From assembly GCF_030846775.1 (NCBI RefSeq), contig NZ_CP132910.1, positions 5,149,001 to 5,213,000 on the forward strand: DNA of 64,000 nt. Reading direction: 5' to 3'. The notes under the pieces are model-generated. The model saw only the letters and a list, made by a program, of their open reading frames with translations, had not been told where the DNA came from and did not search any database. How positions within the stretch are numbered: the first letter of the stretch is position 1; each line of letters opens with the position of its first letter. The stretch comes from Geothrix sp. 21YS21S-2. Its GTDB lineage: Bacteria; Acidobacteriota; Holophagae; Holophagales; Holophagaceae. Positions 55,323 through 64,000 of this stretch are shown here, one piece after another. Position numbers and translations under genes: made by a program.

Positions 55323-57407
55323 TCATGAGACCGTCCCGAGGTTGACCACGCGCACGTCCATGGGGATCTCGCTGTGGCTCAGGACGACCAGGTGGGGCAG
55401 GGCCCGCTCCAGCAGGCGGCGCAGGTGGGGCCGCACGACGGGATTGGTGAGGAGCACGGGCTGGGCTCCGGGCAGGAGGTTGGTGATGCCCGTGGAGATG
55501 CGGCCGAGGATCTCCTGGAGCCGCCCGGGGTCCAGGGCGAGGAAGCTGCCCCGGTCCGTGGTCTCGATGCCGGACTGGATGGTCTGCTCCAGCTGGGGGT
55601 CCAGCATCAGCACGCCCAGCTCGTTGTTCTCGGAGATGTGGGGCGTGGTGAGCGAGCGCCCCAGGTGCTGGCGCACGTACTCGGTGAGCGTCAGGGGGTC
55701 GCGGGTGATGGGGATGGCGTCGGCGCAGGCCTCGAGGATCCGGCCCAGGTCCCGCACGGGGACCCGCTCCCGCAGGAGGTTCTGGACGACCTTCAGGAGC
55801 ACGCCCACGGGCACCACGTTGGGCACCAGCTCCTCCACGAGCTTGGGGGTGGTCTCCTTGAGGTTGTCCAGGAGCTGCTGCAGCTCGGGGCGTCCCACCA
55901 GTTCCGGGGCCTGCTGCTTGATGAGCTCGGAGAGGTGGGTGGTGATGACGGTGGCCGGGTCCACCACGGTGTAGCCCATGAGCTGGGCGTGGTCGCGCTG
56001 GGCCTCCTGGATCCAGAAGGCGGGGAGCCCGAAGGCGGGCTCGGTGGTGGCCGTGCCCTGGACGTCGCCGGTGGCGGTGCCCGGGTTCATGGCCAGGAAG
56101 GCCCCGGGGGTGACCTCGCTGCGGGCGATCTCCTCGCCCCGCAGCTGGACCCGGTAGGTGTTGGCGGGGAGCTGGAGGTTGTCCCGGATGCGGATGGGGG
56201 GCACGACGATGCCCAGCTCCTGGGCCATCTGGCGGCGCAGGGCCTTGATGCGCTCGAGCACCGTGCCGCCCTGGTTCACGTCCAGGAGGCTGATGAGGCC
56301 GTAGCCCACCTCCAGGCCCAGGGGGTCCACCTTGAGGAGGGACTCCACGCGCTCGGGGGCCTCGGCCTTGGCCTTCTCCTTGGGTTCGGCCTTGGCCTCC
56401 AGGCGCTGGGCGGCGAACTTCCGGGTGGCGTAGGCCATGATGCCGAAGATGATCCCCATGATCCAGAAGGGGACCAGGGGCAGGCCCGGCACCGCCCCGA
56501 ACAGGAACAGCACCGACGCCGCGATGGCCAGGGGCCGGTAGTCCATGCCCAGCTGGCCCATGACCTCGGTGCCGAGGTTGGGGGACTGGGAGCCGCTGCG
56601 GGTGGTGAGGATGGCGCCGCCCACGGAGATGAGGAGGCTGGGCACCGCCGTCACCAGGCCGTCGCCCACGGTCAGGAGGGTGAAGGTCTCCATGGACTGC
56701 AGGACGGGCAGGTTGTACTTGAGGATGCCGATGAGGATGCCGGCGATGATGTTCACCGCCAGGATGAGCAGGGCCGCCACGGCGTCCCGCTGGGTGAACT
56801 TCACGGCGCCGTCCATGGCCCCGTAGAAGTTGGCCTCCTCGCCCAGTTCCCTGCGGCGCTTGCGGGCCTCCACCTCGTCGATGTAGCCGGCGTTCAGGTC
56901 GGCGTCGATGGCCATCTGCTTGCCGGGCATGGCGTCCAGGGTGAACCGGGCGGTGACTTCGGCGATGCGGCCGGAGCCGTGGTTGATGACCAGGAACTGG
57001 ATGGCCAGGAGGATGAGGAACACCACCAGGCCGATGATGTAGCTGCCGCCCACCACGAACTGGCCGAAGGCCTGCACCATGTGCCCGGCCGCTTCGGGCC
57101 CCTGCTCGCCACCGTAGAGGAGGATCCGCCGCGTGGTGGCCACGTTCAGGGCCAGCCGGAACAGGGTGATGATCAGCAGGATGGAGGGGTAGGCGTTGAA
57201 TTCCTGGGGCTTGGCCACATACATGCCCACCATGAGGATCAGGAGGGACATGGTGATGTTGAAGACGATCAGGATGTCGATCACGAACGCCGGCAGGGGC
57301 AGGATCATGACGACCATGACGATGAGGACGAAAACGGGCGTGGCCAGGTCCGCCCGCTTCGAGAGGCGGGTGATATACGGAAGGAGCCTGTCCAGGAAGG
57401 TCAGCAT
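55323..57407 (-). CDS. flhA: Flagellar export apparatus protein FlhA
   Basis: 694 residues. Eight N-terminal membrane helices (first about 20-45) include the FHIPEP-type signature region (YIDEVEARKRRRELGEEANFYGAMDGAVKF in part: EEANFYGAMDGAVKFTQRD) with conserved charged residues. A large cytoplasmic domain (about 330-694) ends LVVLSHSEIPMDVRVVNLGTVS-like. FlhA forms the ring through which type III flagellar substrates pass and binds export chaperones. First gene of the flagellar operon in this window; no flhB is visible. The weak Shine-Dalgarno (CCGGTG) suggests modest translation. A sigma54-like promoter lies 22-38 bases upstream. Confidence 0.97.
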   Translation of the reverse strand: MLTFLDRLLPYITRLSKRADLATPVFVLIVMVVMILPLPAFVIDILIVFNITMSLLILMVGMYVAKPQEFNAYPSILLIITLFRLALNVATTRRILLYGGEQGPEAAGHMVQAFGQFVVGGSYIIGLVVFLILLAIQFLVINHGSGRIAEVTARFTLDAMPGKQMAIDADLNAGYIDEVEARKRRRELGEEANFYGAMDGAVKFTQRDAVAALLILAVNIIAGILIGILKYNLPVLQSMETFTLLTVGDGLVTAVPSLLISVGGAILTTRSGSQSPNLGTEVMGQLGMDYRPLAIAASVLFLFGAVPGLPLVPFWIMGIIFGIMAYATRKFAAQRLEAKAEPKEKAKAEAPERVESLLKVDPLGLEVGYGLISLLDVNQGGTVLERIKALRRQMAQELGIVVPPIRIRDNLQLPANTYRVQLRGEEIARSEVTPGAFLAMNPGTATGDVQGTATTEPAFGLPAFWIQEAQRDHAQLMGYTVVDPATVITTHLSELIKQQAPELVGRPELQQLLDNLKETTPKLVEELVPNVVPVGVLLKVVQNLLRERVPVRDLGRILEACADAIPITRDPLTLTEYVRQHLGRSLTTPHISENNELGVLMLDPQLEQTIQSGIETTDRGSFLALDPGRLQEILGRISTGITNLLPGAQPVLLTNPVVRPHLRRLLERALPHLVVLSHSEIPMDVRVVNLGTVS

Positions 57408-57428
57408 GTTGACACCGGGATACCGGGG

Positions 57429-57445
57429 AGCGAAAGGGATGCCAA
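57429..57445 (-). promoter_or_regulatory. Sigma54-like promoter candidate of the flhA operon
   Basis: On the minus strand TTGGCATCCCTTTCGCT has the GG and GC pair at exactly 10 bases spacing, the sigma54 form (TGGCAC-N5-TTGC). The start would be near 57418, giving an 11-base leader before the ATG, which is short. Sigma54 control of flagellar operons is common in related bacteria. Confidence 0.45.
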
Positions 57446-57560
57446 CCGTTCAAGTGTTGGAAAATGAAGGTGTTGACCTTCAGGGGCGGCCCGGGGCCCC
57501 CCGGGGGCCGGTGCGGAACCTTGGCTTTGGTAGACTGGAGGCATTCCTGGGGAGACGCAC

Positions 57561-58628
57561 ATGGCTCATTCCACCCTTCTGATCCCGGCCTGCCTCCTCC
57601 TGGTCCTGGGCTGCGTCGAGCCCAAGGCCATCGCGCCCGTGTCCCCCATGGCCCCCTCGCCCCTGGTGGTGGAACCGGCCTCCGTGGCGGTGACCGCGGG
57701 TCAGGGGACGGACTTCAAGGCCCGGGCCCAGGACGGTTCCAGGCCCGCGGTGGCCTGGGAGGCCCAGGGCGGCTCCGTGGACGCCTCCGGGCACTTCACG
57801 GCGCCTGCCGAGCCGGGCACGGCCACGGTGGTGGCCAGGGCCTACGGGGGCCGCACGGCCTCGGCCACGGTCAAGGTGGTGCCTCCCCCCCGGGGCCCCG
57901 TGACGGCCCCCGCGAGGGTGATGGCCGGCGCCCGCGACGTGCGCGCCTCGGTGCCGGCGCAGGAGGGGGCCACCTACGAATGGAAGGTGGAGGGCGGGGT
58001 CCTCAAGGGCGGCGCCCGCGGCGCCACGGTGGCCTTCGACGCCGGCTCCGGGCCCAGGGCCGTCCTTTCCTGCCGGGTGGTCAACGCCGCCGGCCAGGGG
58101 CTCACGGCCTCCCTGGAACTGCCCCTGTCGCCCGGGGTGGACCTGTCGGTCACGCCCGCCTCCGTCACCGTGACCGCCGGGGCCAGCACGAAGCTCGGGT
58201 TCACCCTGGAGGGCGGCGCCACCGGGGAGGTGCAGTGGTCGGTGCTGGAAGCCGGCGGCGGCACGGTGGACGCCTCGGGCAGGTACCGCGCCCCCGGCAA
58301 GCCCGGCGCCTACACGGTCCAGGTGCGCTCCAAGGACGATCCCGCCATCAAGGCCACCGTGCCCGTGAAGGTCGTGGCCGCCCCCGCAGGCGCCGTGAAG
58401 GGCCCCGGCAAGGTCGCTCCGGGCGCCAAGGCCCTTCGGGCCAGCGTCGTGGAGCAGGCCGGGTGCCGCTATGCGTGGAAGGTCACGGGCGGAACCATCA
58501 CCTCGGGAGCCGACGCGCCCCTGGTGGTCTTCGAGGCCGGGGACGGGCCGAAGCTGGAGCTGGTGTGCGAGATCACCAACGAGGCGGGGGATTCCTTCCA
58601 GGCCAGGCTCACGGTGCCGGTCAGCTAG
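57561..58628 (+). CDS. Ig-like repeat lipoprotein
   Basis: 355 residues. A lipobox LVLGC (Cys near residue 18) shows a lipid-anchored export product. Then two units of about 165 residues repeat an Ig-like/BIG2-type part (VVEPASVAVTAGQGTDFKA with later LSVTPASVTVTAGASTKL) and a second part (ARVMAGARDVRASVPAQEGATYEWKVEGG with later PGKVAPGAKALRASVVEQAGCRYAWKV). It may stick to surface partners; function unknown. The stop shares four bases (CTAG) with the convergent CDF gene. Confidence 0.82.
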   Translation: MAHSTLLIPACLLLVLGCVEPKAIAPVSPMAPSPLVVEPASVAVTAGQGTDFKARAQDGSRPAVAWEAQGGSVDASGHFTAPAEPGTATVVARAYGGRTASATVKVVPPPRGPVTAPARVMAGARDVRASVPAQEGATYEWKVEGGVLKGGARGATVAFDAGSGPRAVLSCRVVNAAGQGLTASLELPLSPGVDLSVTPASVTVTAGASTKLGFTLEGGATGEVQWSVLEAGGGTVDASGRYRAPGKPGAYTVQVRSKDDPAIKATVPVKVVAAPAGAVKGPGKVAPGAKALRASVVEQAGCRYAWKVTGGTITSGADAPLVVFEAGDGPKLELVCEITNEAGDSFQARLTVPVS

Positions 58629-59614
58629 ACGGGGCCCGCCGCGACCGCCTCCTCCGTCGTGATGGGCAGGGTCCGCTCCTGGCTGTGCTGCCGGATGGGG
58701 CAGGGCTCCACGGAGCAGTGGTCGCACAGGGCCCGCTGGCAAGGGTCCACGTGGGTGTGGAGCTCGCCCTCGATGCCCGCCTCGCGCACCACGGACTTCG
58801 CGAAGGCGTCGGCCAGGTCGTGGCTCTGGGCGATGCCGTAGAACTCGGGCACCACCATGTGGATGTCCACGTGGATGTAGCGGCCCGAGCGCATGGTGCG
58901 CAGCTCGTGGATGGCCAGGATGTCGTCGGGGCGGATCCGGTTGATGGCGGCCACCAGCTTGTCCAGGAGGTCGGGGTCCTCGGTGTCCAGGAGGGCGGCG
59001 CTGGAGGAACGCACCAGCTTGAAGCCGGTCCAGGCCAGGAGCCCGCCCACGCCCAGGGCGATGATCGCGTCCAGCCACTGCCAGCCCGTGAGGGCCACCA
59101 GGAACAGGCCGATGCCCAGGCCCACGGTGGTGTAGAAGTCGGACAGGACATGGTGGCCGTCGGCCTCCAGGGCGAGGGAGCGCTGCTTCCTGCCGCAGTG
59201 GATGAGGTACAGCCCCAGCGCGCCGTTGAGCACGCCGGCGGCGAAGTTGATGGCCATGCCCTTGCCCAGGTGCTCCAGGGGGGGGCGGTCCACCAGGGAG
59301 TGCACGGCCTCGTACCCGATGAGCACCGCCGCGAGGCTGATCATGCCGCCTTCGAAGGCCGCGGAGAAGTGCTCGATCTTGCCGTGGCCGTAGGGGTGCT
59401 CCCTGTCCGCCGGCTTGCCCGCGAAGATGATGGCGCCCAGGGCGAACACGGCGGCCACCACGTTGACCACGTTCTCGATGGCATCGGACTTCAGGGCGGC
59501 GGAATGGGAGATGTGGAAGGCGTAGTATTTCAGGCCGAGGATGAAGAGACCCGCGGTGATGGACAGCGTCGAGACGCGGATCCGGGCTCTCTGGGAATGG
59601 GCTTCTTCGTTCAT
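58625..59614 (-). CDS. Cation diffusion facilitator (CDF) metal efflux protein
   Basis: 329 residues. Six membrane helices with Asp of helix II (KSDAIENVVN) and the HxxxD of helix V (DGHHVLSD) form the metal site; HPYGHGKIEHFSA is the typical loop between helices II and III. The C-terminal cytoplasmic domain (HVDIHMVV, ELHTHVDPCQRALCDHC) has an extra Cys-rich tail (four Cys within about 15 residues: Cys at DPC, LC, HC, PC), which may bind metal. CDF proteins export Zn, Mn, Fe or Co in exchange for protons. Metal specificity cannot be told. Confidence 0.92.
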   Translation of the reverse strand: MNEEAHSQRARIRVSTLSITAGLFILGLKYYAFHISHSAALKSDAIENVVNVVAAVFALGAIIFAGKPADREHPYGHGKIEHFSAAFEGGMISLAAVLIGYEAVHSLVDRPPLEHLGKGMAINFAAGVLNGALGLYLIHCGRKQRSLALEADGHHVLSDFYTTVGLGIGLFLVALTGWQWLDAIIALGVGGLLAWTGFKLVRSSSAALLDTEDPDLLDKLVAAINRIRPDDILAIHELRTMRSGRYIHVDIHMVVPEFYGIAQSHDLADAFAKSVVREAGIEGELHTHVDPCQRALCDHCSVEPCPIRQHSQERTLPITTEEAVAAGPV

Positions 59615-59961
59615 GCGGGCCTCTCGGCCCTGGAACGGGCCTTGGTTCCCATGATGGAGCCAGGGGGAAGGGGGGGCAACTGTCTCCTCCGCAGGCCGGG
59701 GCTCCGGCTTCGTTTCCAGGCGATTGAACCTTGTTGAGACTCATTCCTCGCGACGGGTTTTCCCGTCCTTTCTCAAGGGGCCGATCCGCCTTCCGGCGCC
59801 TCTTTGGAATTTTGAAAATACATTACGTAATGAGTCTCAATTGCCGATACGCTTTTCAAGGTTCGGTCTAGGGCAGCCTTCGTGGGCCCGAATGACGGAT
59901 CCCCATCCCCGCCGGAGTCCCGGCGTGGTCAGCCGAGTGATCAGCCACAGGGAGCCCCCTC
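59615..59961. other. Divergent intergenic region with an inverted-repeat structure
   Basis: 347 bases without a gene. Its main content is the inverted repeat at 59726-59864. It also has the AT-rich section 59806-59845 and the perfect palindrome ATTACGTAAT at 59822-59831. Promoters for the divergent CDF gene and the lipoprotein gene must be here. Confidence 0.5.
59726..59864. repeat. Inverted-repeat pair spanning 139 bp
   Basis: TTGAGACTCATT (59734-59745) is mirrored perfectly by AATGAGTCTCAA (59829-59840). Outside it, GAACCTTG (59726-59733) is mirrored by CAAGGTTC (59857-59864), but the right side has a 16-base insert. Together this gives a 20-bp paired stem with a bulge. No coding frame is inside. 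Confidence 0.7.
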
Positions 59962-60477
59962 GTGTCCACCTGCCGTCCCCGTTCCCTTTCCTGGCTGGCC
60001 CTGGCCCTCCTTCTCGCAGCGGGGTGCGGAGGCTCCCGGAGGAGCTCCCCGCAGGCGCCGGCGGCCCTGGTCCTGGCGCCGTCTTCCCCCATCCTGGCCG
60101 TGGGCCAGTCGGTGCAGTTCTCCGCCGCCCTGCCGCCGGGAGCCGTGGCCACCTGGTCCGTGGAGCCTCCGTCCGCCGGCCTCATCTCGCCCACCGGCGC
60201 CTTCACCGCCGCCGGCGCCCCCGGGGCGTGCACCGTCCGTGTCAGCTACGGCCTGGAGGCCCCCTACCGCGCCACGGCCAACGTGACGATCCTCCCGCCC
60301 CCGGCTCCGGCCACCTCCACCCCGGGCCAGGAGCAGGCCTCGGGCCAGGGGCAGACCCAGCCCGGCACCGGCGCCGCCAACGCCGCGCTGGTGGGTGAAG
60401 TCGTTCCGGTCACCAACGCCGTCAGCGCCGACCCGGCCGTGCAGGTGCGCCACGGTTTCCTGCCTCCCGGCCTTTGA
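59962..60477 (+). CDS. Small Ig-like lipoprotein
   Basis: 171 residues. The lipobox LAAGC (Cys near residue 22) makes it an exported lipoprotein. A single Ig-like/BIG2 domain follows (about 35-112, [32 protein letters not shown]), then a Gln/Gly/Thr-rich low-complexity tail. The start is GTG with GGGAG upstream. The gene ends 35 bases before the collagen-like gene and shares its direction, so both may be made together; they look like partner surface proteins. Confidence 0.8.
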   Translation: MSTCRPRSLSWLALALLLAAGCGGSRRSSPQAPAALVLAPSSPILAVGQSVQFSAALPPGAVATWSVEPPSAGLISPTGAFTAAGAPGACTVRVSYGLEAPYRATANVTILPPPAPATSTPGQEQASGQGQTQPGTGAANAALVGEVVPVTNAVSADPAVQVRHGFLPPGL

Positions 60478-60512
60478 ACGTCGTCCCGACCTCCCCCTTG
60501 AAGGTGCCCCCC

Positions 60513-62579
60513 TTGCGACACGCCCTCCGAACCCCCCTCCTCGCCATCCTCCTCGCCGCTCCCGCACTCGCCGCCGATCCGGCCCCGCCGCCCACCCTGG
60601 CCTACCAGGGCCGGCTCCTGGAAGGCGCGGCGCCCGTGACCGGGGACCGGAGCTTCACCTTCACCATCCTGGATGCGGCGGGAAGCCCGGTGTGGCATTC
60701 GGGCCCCCAGACCCTCGCCGTGAACGTCGGCCTCTATTCCGCGGTGCTGGGTTCCGCGGGCATGCCCCCCATGCCCGCCGAGATCCTGGGCCGGGCCGGC
60801 CTGAAGCTCCATGTCACCCTCTCCGGCCTGGCCCTCACCCCCGACGTGGACATCATCCCCGGCTTCCAGGCGCGCAGCGCCTGGGAAGTCACCGGCGCCT
60901 TTGCCGGGGACCTCACGGGAACCCAGGGGCAGACGCAGGTGACGGGCCTCCAGGGCTACCCCCTGGACCTGACCACGGCGGCCCCCGTCCCCGGCCAGTC
61001 GCTTGTGTTCGACGGCACCCGTTGGGCTCCGTCGAGCCTTGCGGGCATCGCCGGCCCCTCCGGAGCCCAGGGGCCCGAGGGCCCCGCGGGCACGGCGGGT
61101 CCCACCGGCCTCCAGGGGCCCATCGGCCTGACGGGCGTCGCCGGTCCCACCGGCGCGCAGGGGCCCATCGGTCCGACGGGCGCCACCGGCCCCGCCGGCA
61201 CGCAGGGGCCCATCGGTCTGACGGGCGCCACCGGTCCCGTCGGCCCACAGGGTTCCATTGGCCTGCCGGGCGCCACCGGTTCCGTCGGCCCACAGGGACC
61301 CATCGGTCTGACGGGCGCCACCGGTTCCGTCGGCGCACAGGGGCCCGTCGGTCTGACGGGTCCGGCCGGGCCCGCGGGCGCAACCGGTGCCGCCGGTCCT
61401 CAGGGCGCAGCGGGTCTGACGGGGGCGATGGGACCCCAGGGACCCATCGGCCTGACAGGCTCGGCCGGACCCGCGGGCCCAGCCGGCGCGACCGGACTCC
61501 AGGGACCTGCCGGACCTGCCGGTGCGACCGGAGCGCCTGGCAGCATCGGACCCCAGGGGCTTACCGGGCCGGCCGGCGCAACGGGCGCGACCGGGCCCCA
61601 GGGCATTCAGGGGCCTGCGGGGCCGGCGGGCAGTTCCGGTGGCGGTAGCTCGGCCACGCGGTCGCCGCTGCAGATCGCCACGCTCGCCTGGTACGGCGCC
61701 AACACCACCTTTCCCGCGATCGCGGTGGGCTCCCATCCCGTGGCGCTGGCGTTCGATGGCCGGAGCATGTGGGTCGGGAACTACTCCAGCAACAACGTGA
61801 CCCGGATCCTGACGGCCACCGGGGCGGTGCTCGGCACCTATGCGATTCCGGGCAACTGCCCCACCGGCGTGGCCTTCGACGGCGTCAACGTCTGGGTCTG
61901 CAGCCTGCTGGGGAGCGCCACCACCAACCTGACGAAATTCAGCGGCGTCGACGGCACCGTGCTCGGCTCCTACAAGATCGGGACCGACAACGCCTTCGCG
62001 GTGGCCTTCGACGGGACGGTCCTTTGGGTCGCCAGCATCGACGGGTACGTCTACCGGGTCGATGTGTCCAACGGCAGCCAGCTTGGAGCCTACCTGGTGG
62101 GGCAGGGGCCCATCTCCATGGCCTTCGACGGCACCAGCATCTGGACCGCCAACTCGAACGACATAACCGTCACGCGGATCAACGTGGCCAATCCGGCCAT
62201 CGTGGCGACCTACACGGTGGGCTCCATGGACCAGGACTGGGAGAACGGCGCCTTCCCGGTCGCTGTGGCCTTCGACGGCTCCAACATCTGGGTTTCGCTC
62301 CTGGGCTCGGGCTCCGTGCCGAGTTCGGTGAAGAAGCTCAACGTCGCCGACGGCACCGTCGCCGCCACCTGCACCGGGATCAACACTCCCACCTCGATGG
62401 CCTTCGACGGCGTCCACCTCTGGGTGGCAAGCGGCAACACCATGGGCAAGATCAAGGTCGCCGACGCCAGTCTGGCGGCCACCGTCCCGGCGGGCCTGGG
62501 CGTGTCGGGCATCGCGTTCGATGGCGTCAACATCTGGTGCGCCAACAACACCGCGTCGGGAACCGTCTCCAGGCGCTAA
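60513..62579 (+). CDS. Exported collagen-like protein with C-terminal beta-propeller
   Basis: 688 residues. A signal peptide ([20 protein letters not shown]) is followed by a beta-rich domain (about 20-140), a collagen-like Gly-X-Y stretch of about 65 triplets (about 175-375) and an NHL/YVTN-like beta-propeller (about 390-688) with about seven units of the form [23 protein letters not shown]. The collagen part should form a triple helix, the propeller bind a ligand. The start is uncertain: I use TTG 60513 with AAGGTG upstream; an earlier TTG at 60474 would overlap the preceding gene by 4 bases. Its DNA contains perfect-period 45-bp repeats. Confidence 0.85.
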   Translation: MRHALRTPLLAILLAAPALAADPAPPPTLAYQGRLLEGAAPVTGDRSFTFTILDAAGSPVWHSGPQTLAVNVGLYSAVLGSAGMPPMPAEILGRAGLKLHVTLSGLALTPDVDIIPGFQARSAWEVTGAFAGDLTGTQGQTQVTGLQGYPLDLTTAAPVPGQSLVFDGTRWAPSSLAGIAGPSGAQGPEGPAGTAGPTGLQGPIGLTGVAGPTGAQGPIGPTGATGPAGTQGPIGLTGATGPVGPQGSIGLPGATGSVGPQGPIGLTGATGSVGAQGPVGLTGPAGPAGATGAAGPQGAAGLTGAMGPQGPIGLTGSAGPAGPAGATGLQGPAGPAGATGAPGSIGPQGLTGPAGATGATGPQGIQGPAGPAGSSGGGSSATRSPLQIATLAWYGANTTFPAIAVGSHPVALAFDGRSMWVGNYSSNNVTRILTATGAVLGTYAIPGNCPTGVAFDGVNVWVCSLLGSATTNLTKFSGVDGTVLGSYKIGTDNAFAVAFDGTVLWVASIDGYVYRVDVSNGSQLGAYLVGQGPISMAFDGTSIWTANSNDITVTRINVANPAIVATYTVGSMDQDWENGAFPVAVAFDGSNIWVSLLGSGSVPSSVKKLNVADGTVAATCTGINTPTSMAFDGVHLWVASGNTMGKIKVADASLAATVPAGLGVSGIAFDGVNIWCANNTASGTVSRR
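61116..61385 (+). repeat. Six tandem 45-bp units inside the collagen-like gene
   Basis: Units start at 61116, 61161, 61206, 61251, 61296 and 61341, with exact 45-base period. Each encodes a 15-residue unit close to [15 protein letters not shown]. The exact period and sequence likeness suggest repeat-number variation by slippage or recombination. Confidence 0.85.
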
Positions 62580-62629
62580 ACGGCCCTGCGGCCTCCGGGG
62601 CCCTTGCCCATGACCCCCTCAATCTGTCA

Positions 62630-62965
62630 TCACGGGGCGATGGGCGGAACGAAGACAAACTGTGAACAAAGGGCATAGGCGAGGGTGCCCACGGAAATAC
62701 TCAGGAGACTGTTCCTACCCAGGCCATGGACGGCCAGCACGACTCCCGACGCCAGGATTTCGGGCAGCCCATGGGGATACCTCAAATAGTCCACTTCGCT
62801 GAGGCTTTGCAGGCTCAACAGCACCATGATGGCCGCCGGGAGTTTTCGGCCCAGGTTTCTGAGCCGAGGCCTCGCTCCCAGGCGCGCAGCGAGGAGGAAA
62901 GGCAGGGTCCGGGTCAGCGCCGTTGTGAGGAACATGACACCTAGGCCGCCGATCAGGTAGCGCAT
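62630..62965 (-). CDS. azlD: AzlD-family branched-chain amino acid exporter subunit
   Basis: 111 residues with about four hydrophobic helices (YLIGGLGVMFLTTALTR, AAIMVLLSLQSL, ILASGVVLAVHGL, LLSISVGTLAYAL). The family joins AzlC to form a two-part exporter of branched-chain amino acids. It overlaps azlC by 13 bases, so translation is coupled. A GGAAGGGAA-like site lies inside azlC. It ends 50 bases from the convergent collagen-like gene. Confidence 0.88.
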   Translation of the reverse strand: MRYLIGGLGVMFLTTALTRTLPFLLAARLGARPRLRNLGRKLPAAIMVLLSLQSLSEVDYLRYPHGLPEILASGVVLAVHGLGRNSLLSISVGTLAYALCSQFVFVPPIAP

Positions 62966-63636
62966 GGTTCTTCCCTTTCCATAAGCAGGAGGATTGTCGC
63001 GATGAGCAGGGAAAGAAGAAGCAGCTGCTTTCTGCACATGGCCAAGGCGAGGCCCCCCGCCAGGAGGGCGGCCAGGAAGGGATACCGGGATCTGCTTGCC
63101 TGCCACTGCTCCAGGGTAAGAACCAGGAAGAGGGCGGTCAGCACAAACCGGAGGGCAGGGATCTCCACCTTCACCAGCGTCCCGAACAGCGCGCCCAGGG
63201 TCGTGCCGCCGATCCAGTAGAGGTGGTTGAGGAGGGTAAGGAACAGGCAATACTCCGCATCGTTTTCGGGCAGAGGCGGACGGGAGGTAAGAATGGAATA
63301 GGTCTCGTCGGTGAGGCCATGGGTGAGATACCACTTTCTGCGCCACCGGACAGGAAAGCGTTCCGCCACTGAGAGGGAATAGAAGATATGGCGGAGGTCG
63401 ATGATGGCGATGGCCGAGAAAAGGGCCAATAGTGAGGCATTCCGGTCGATCATCCCGATGGCCACGAGTTGGGTGGTGCCAGCGTAGGCGAACGTGCTCA
63501 TCAAGGGGGCCAGCACCCAGGGATGACCGTGGCCCACCAGGAGGAGGCCGAAGACGATGCCAAGTGGAACGTAACCGAAAAAGACAGGAACAGAATCCTG
63601 GAAAGCAGTCTTGAGGACAGGACGAAGGCCGCACAT
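62953..63636 (-). CDS. azlC: AzlC-family branched-chain amino acid exporter subunit
   Basis: 227 residues. Begins MCGLRPVLKTAFQDSVPVFFGYVPLGIVFGLLL, given here only as MCGLRPVLKTAFQD and FFGYVPLGIVFG, and contains STFAYAGTTQLVAIG, IDLRHIFYSL and LTDETYSI, the family hallmarks. About five or six membrane helices. It pumps out excess Leu, Ile, Val with AzlD. I use the ATG at 63636, four bases after the aminotransferase stop; an in-frame start at 63738 would overlap that gene more. The Shine-Dalgarno is weak. Confidence 0.88.
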   Translation of the reverse strand: MCGLRPVLKTAFQDSVPVFFGYVPLGIVFGLLLVGHGHPWVLAPLMSTFAYAGTTQLVAIGMIDRNASLLALFSAIAIIDLRHIFYSLSVAERFPVRWRRKWYLTHGLTDETYSILTSRPPLPENDAEYCLFLTLLNHLYWIGGTTLGALFGTLVKVEIPALRFVLTALFLVLTLEQWQASRSRYPFLAALLAGGLALAMCRKQLLLLSLLIATILLLMEREEPCAT

Positions 63637-63640
63637 GGCG

Positions 63641-64000
63641 TCAAAGTACCCTTGCCAGGGCCTGAAGCCCCCGCCTGAGAATGGCCGCCGATCTTCCGAA
63701 CGTAAGGCGAAGGGCATGCTCATCCATGAACACTTCACCTGGCATCACCAACGTCCGTTGTTCGTATAGGAGTCTGCGTGCCAGACAGGCACTGTCCACA
63801 GACGGGGGGACCGTCAGGTAAGCGAAGGGCGTGCCTCGAGGAACGGAAAGCCTGAGGTTGGGGTGGTCCACAAGCCAATCCTTCAGGATTGCCAGACCCT
63901 CCCGGTTCAAGGTCTGGTAGGTCTCCAGAAACATAGCCCTCTTCTTAAGCACCTGAAGTCCCAGCTGCTCGCACAGGGAGGCATTGCACACCGTGGTGTA
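63641..64000 (-). CDS. PLP-dependent aminotransferase, C-terminal part (runs off right edge)
   Basis: The frame is open to base 64000, so only about the last 120 residues are seen, starting YTTVCNASLCEQLG. That motif and RGTPFAYLTVP, with RLTFGRSAAILRRGLQALARV at the end, are typical of the last third of class I/II aminotransferases. The Schiff-base Lys and the N-terminal part are outside the window. It is encoded four bases before azlC, so it should share an operon with the amino acid exporter; a role in amino acid metabolism is likely, but the substrate cannot be told. Confidence 0.75.
   Translation of the reverse strand, partial: YTTVCNASLCEQLGLQVLKKRAMFLETYQTLNREGLAILKDWLVDHPNLRLSVPRGTPFAYLTVPPSVDSACLARRLLYEQRTLVMPGEVFMDEHALRLTFGRSAAILRRGLQALARVL

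Overview
The window is a high-GC bacterial chromosome segment with tightly packed genes, frequent GTG/TTG starts and clear Shine-Dalgarno sites. Many multi-domain sensor kinases sit beside a complete late-type flagellar cluster (flhA-flhF-flhG-fliA-fliM-fliN) and a set of secreted Ig-like, RCC1, beta-helix and collagen-like proteins. This mix suggests a motile Gram-negative environmental bacterium. An acidobacterium of the Holophaga/Geothrix type is my inference from gene content and protein style; no marker gene proves it.

Layout. From 1 to 32.5 kb lies a signalling-rich region: seven histidine kinases (one cut by the left edge), three response regulators, a Ser/Thr kinase with TPRs, and a PilZ/receiver-like protein. 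Several kinases have unusual sensors: a c-type-heme DUF3365 domain (6.6-8.5 kb), an ethylene-receptor-like copper-site membrane domain (21.9-24.0 kb) and a C-terminal hemerythrin domain (24.1-26.1 kb). An ErcA-like alcohol dehydrogenase is translationally coupled to its kinase (10.6-13.4 kb). Between them are an M3 peptidase, a MazG-like pyrophosphohydrolase, a qorB/Rrf2 redox pair with a shared palindromic operator (17.2-18.5 kb), an MscS channel, a secretin, and a small cystatin-like exported protein.

From 29 to 43 kb are large secreted or lipoprotein genes (beta-helix, RCC1) and metabolic genes (gabD, a ketopantoate-reductase-family enzyme, a diaminopropionate ammonia-lyase-family enzyme) plus a GreA/B-like factor. 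At 43.4-45.9 kb, glmS, a membrane protein and tRNA-Val(GAC) lie in one direction and end at a strong terminator. An intact ISL3-type insertion sequence (46,339-47,901) with perfect 16-bp terminal repeats and an 8-bp target duplication follows; it carries a long palindrome. An erythromycin-esterase-like secreted protein comes next.

From 50.3 to 57.4 kb the flagellar genes form one minus-strand operon with a sigma54-like promoter candidate. The right end has Ig-like lipoproteins, a CDF metal transporter, a collagen-like/beta-propeller protein, and an aminotransferase-azlC-azlD group that runs off the right edge.
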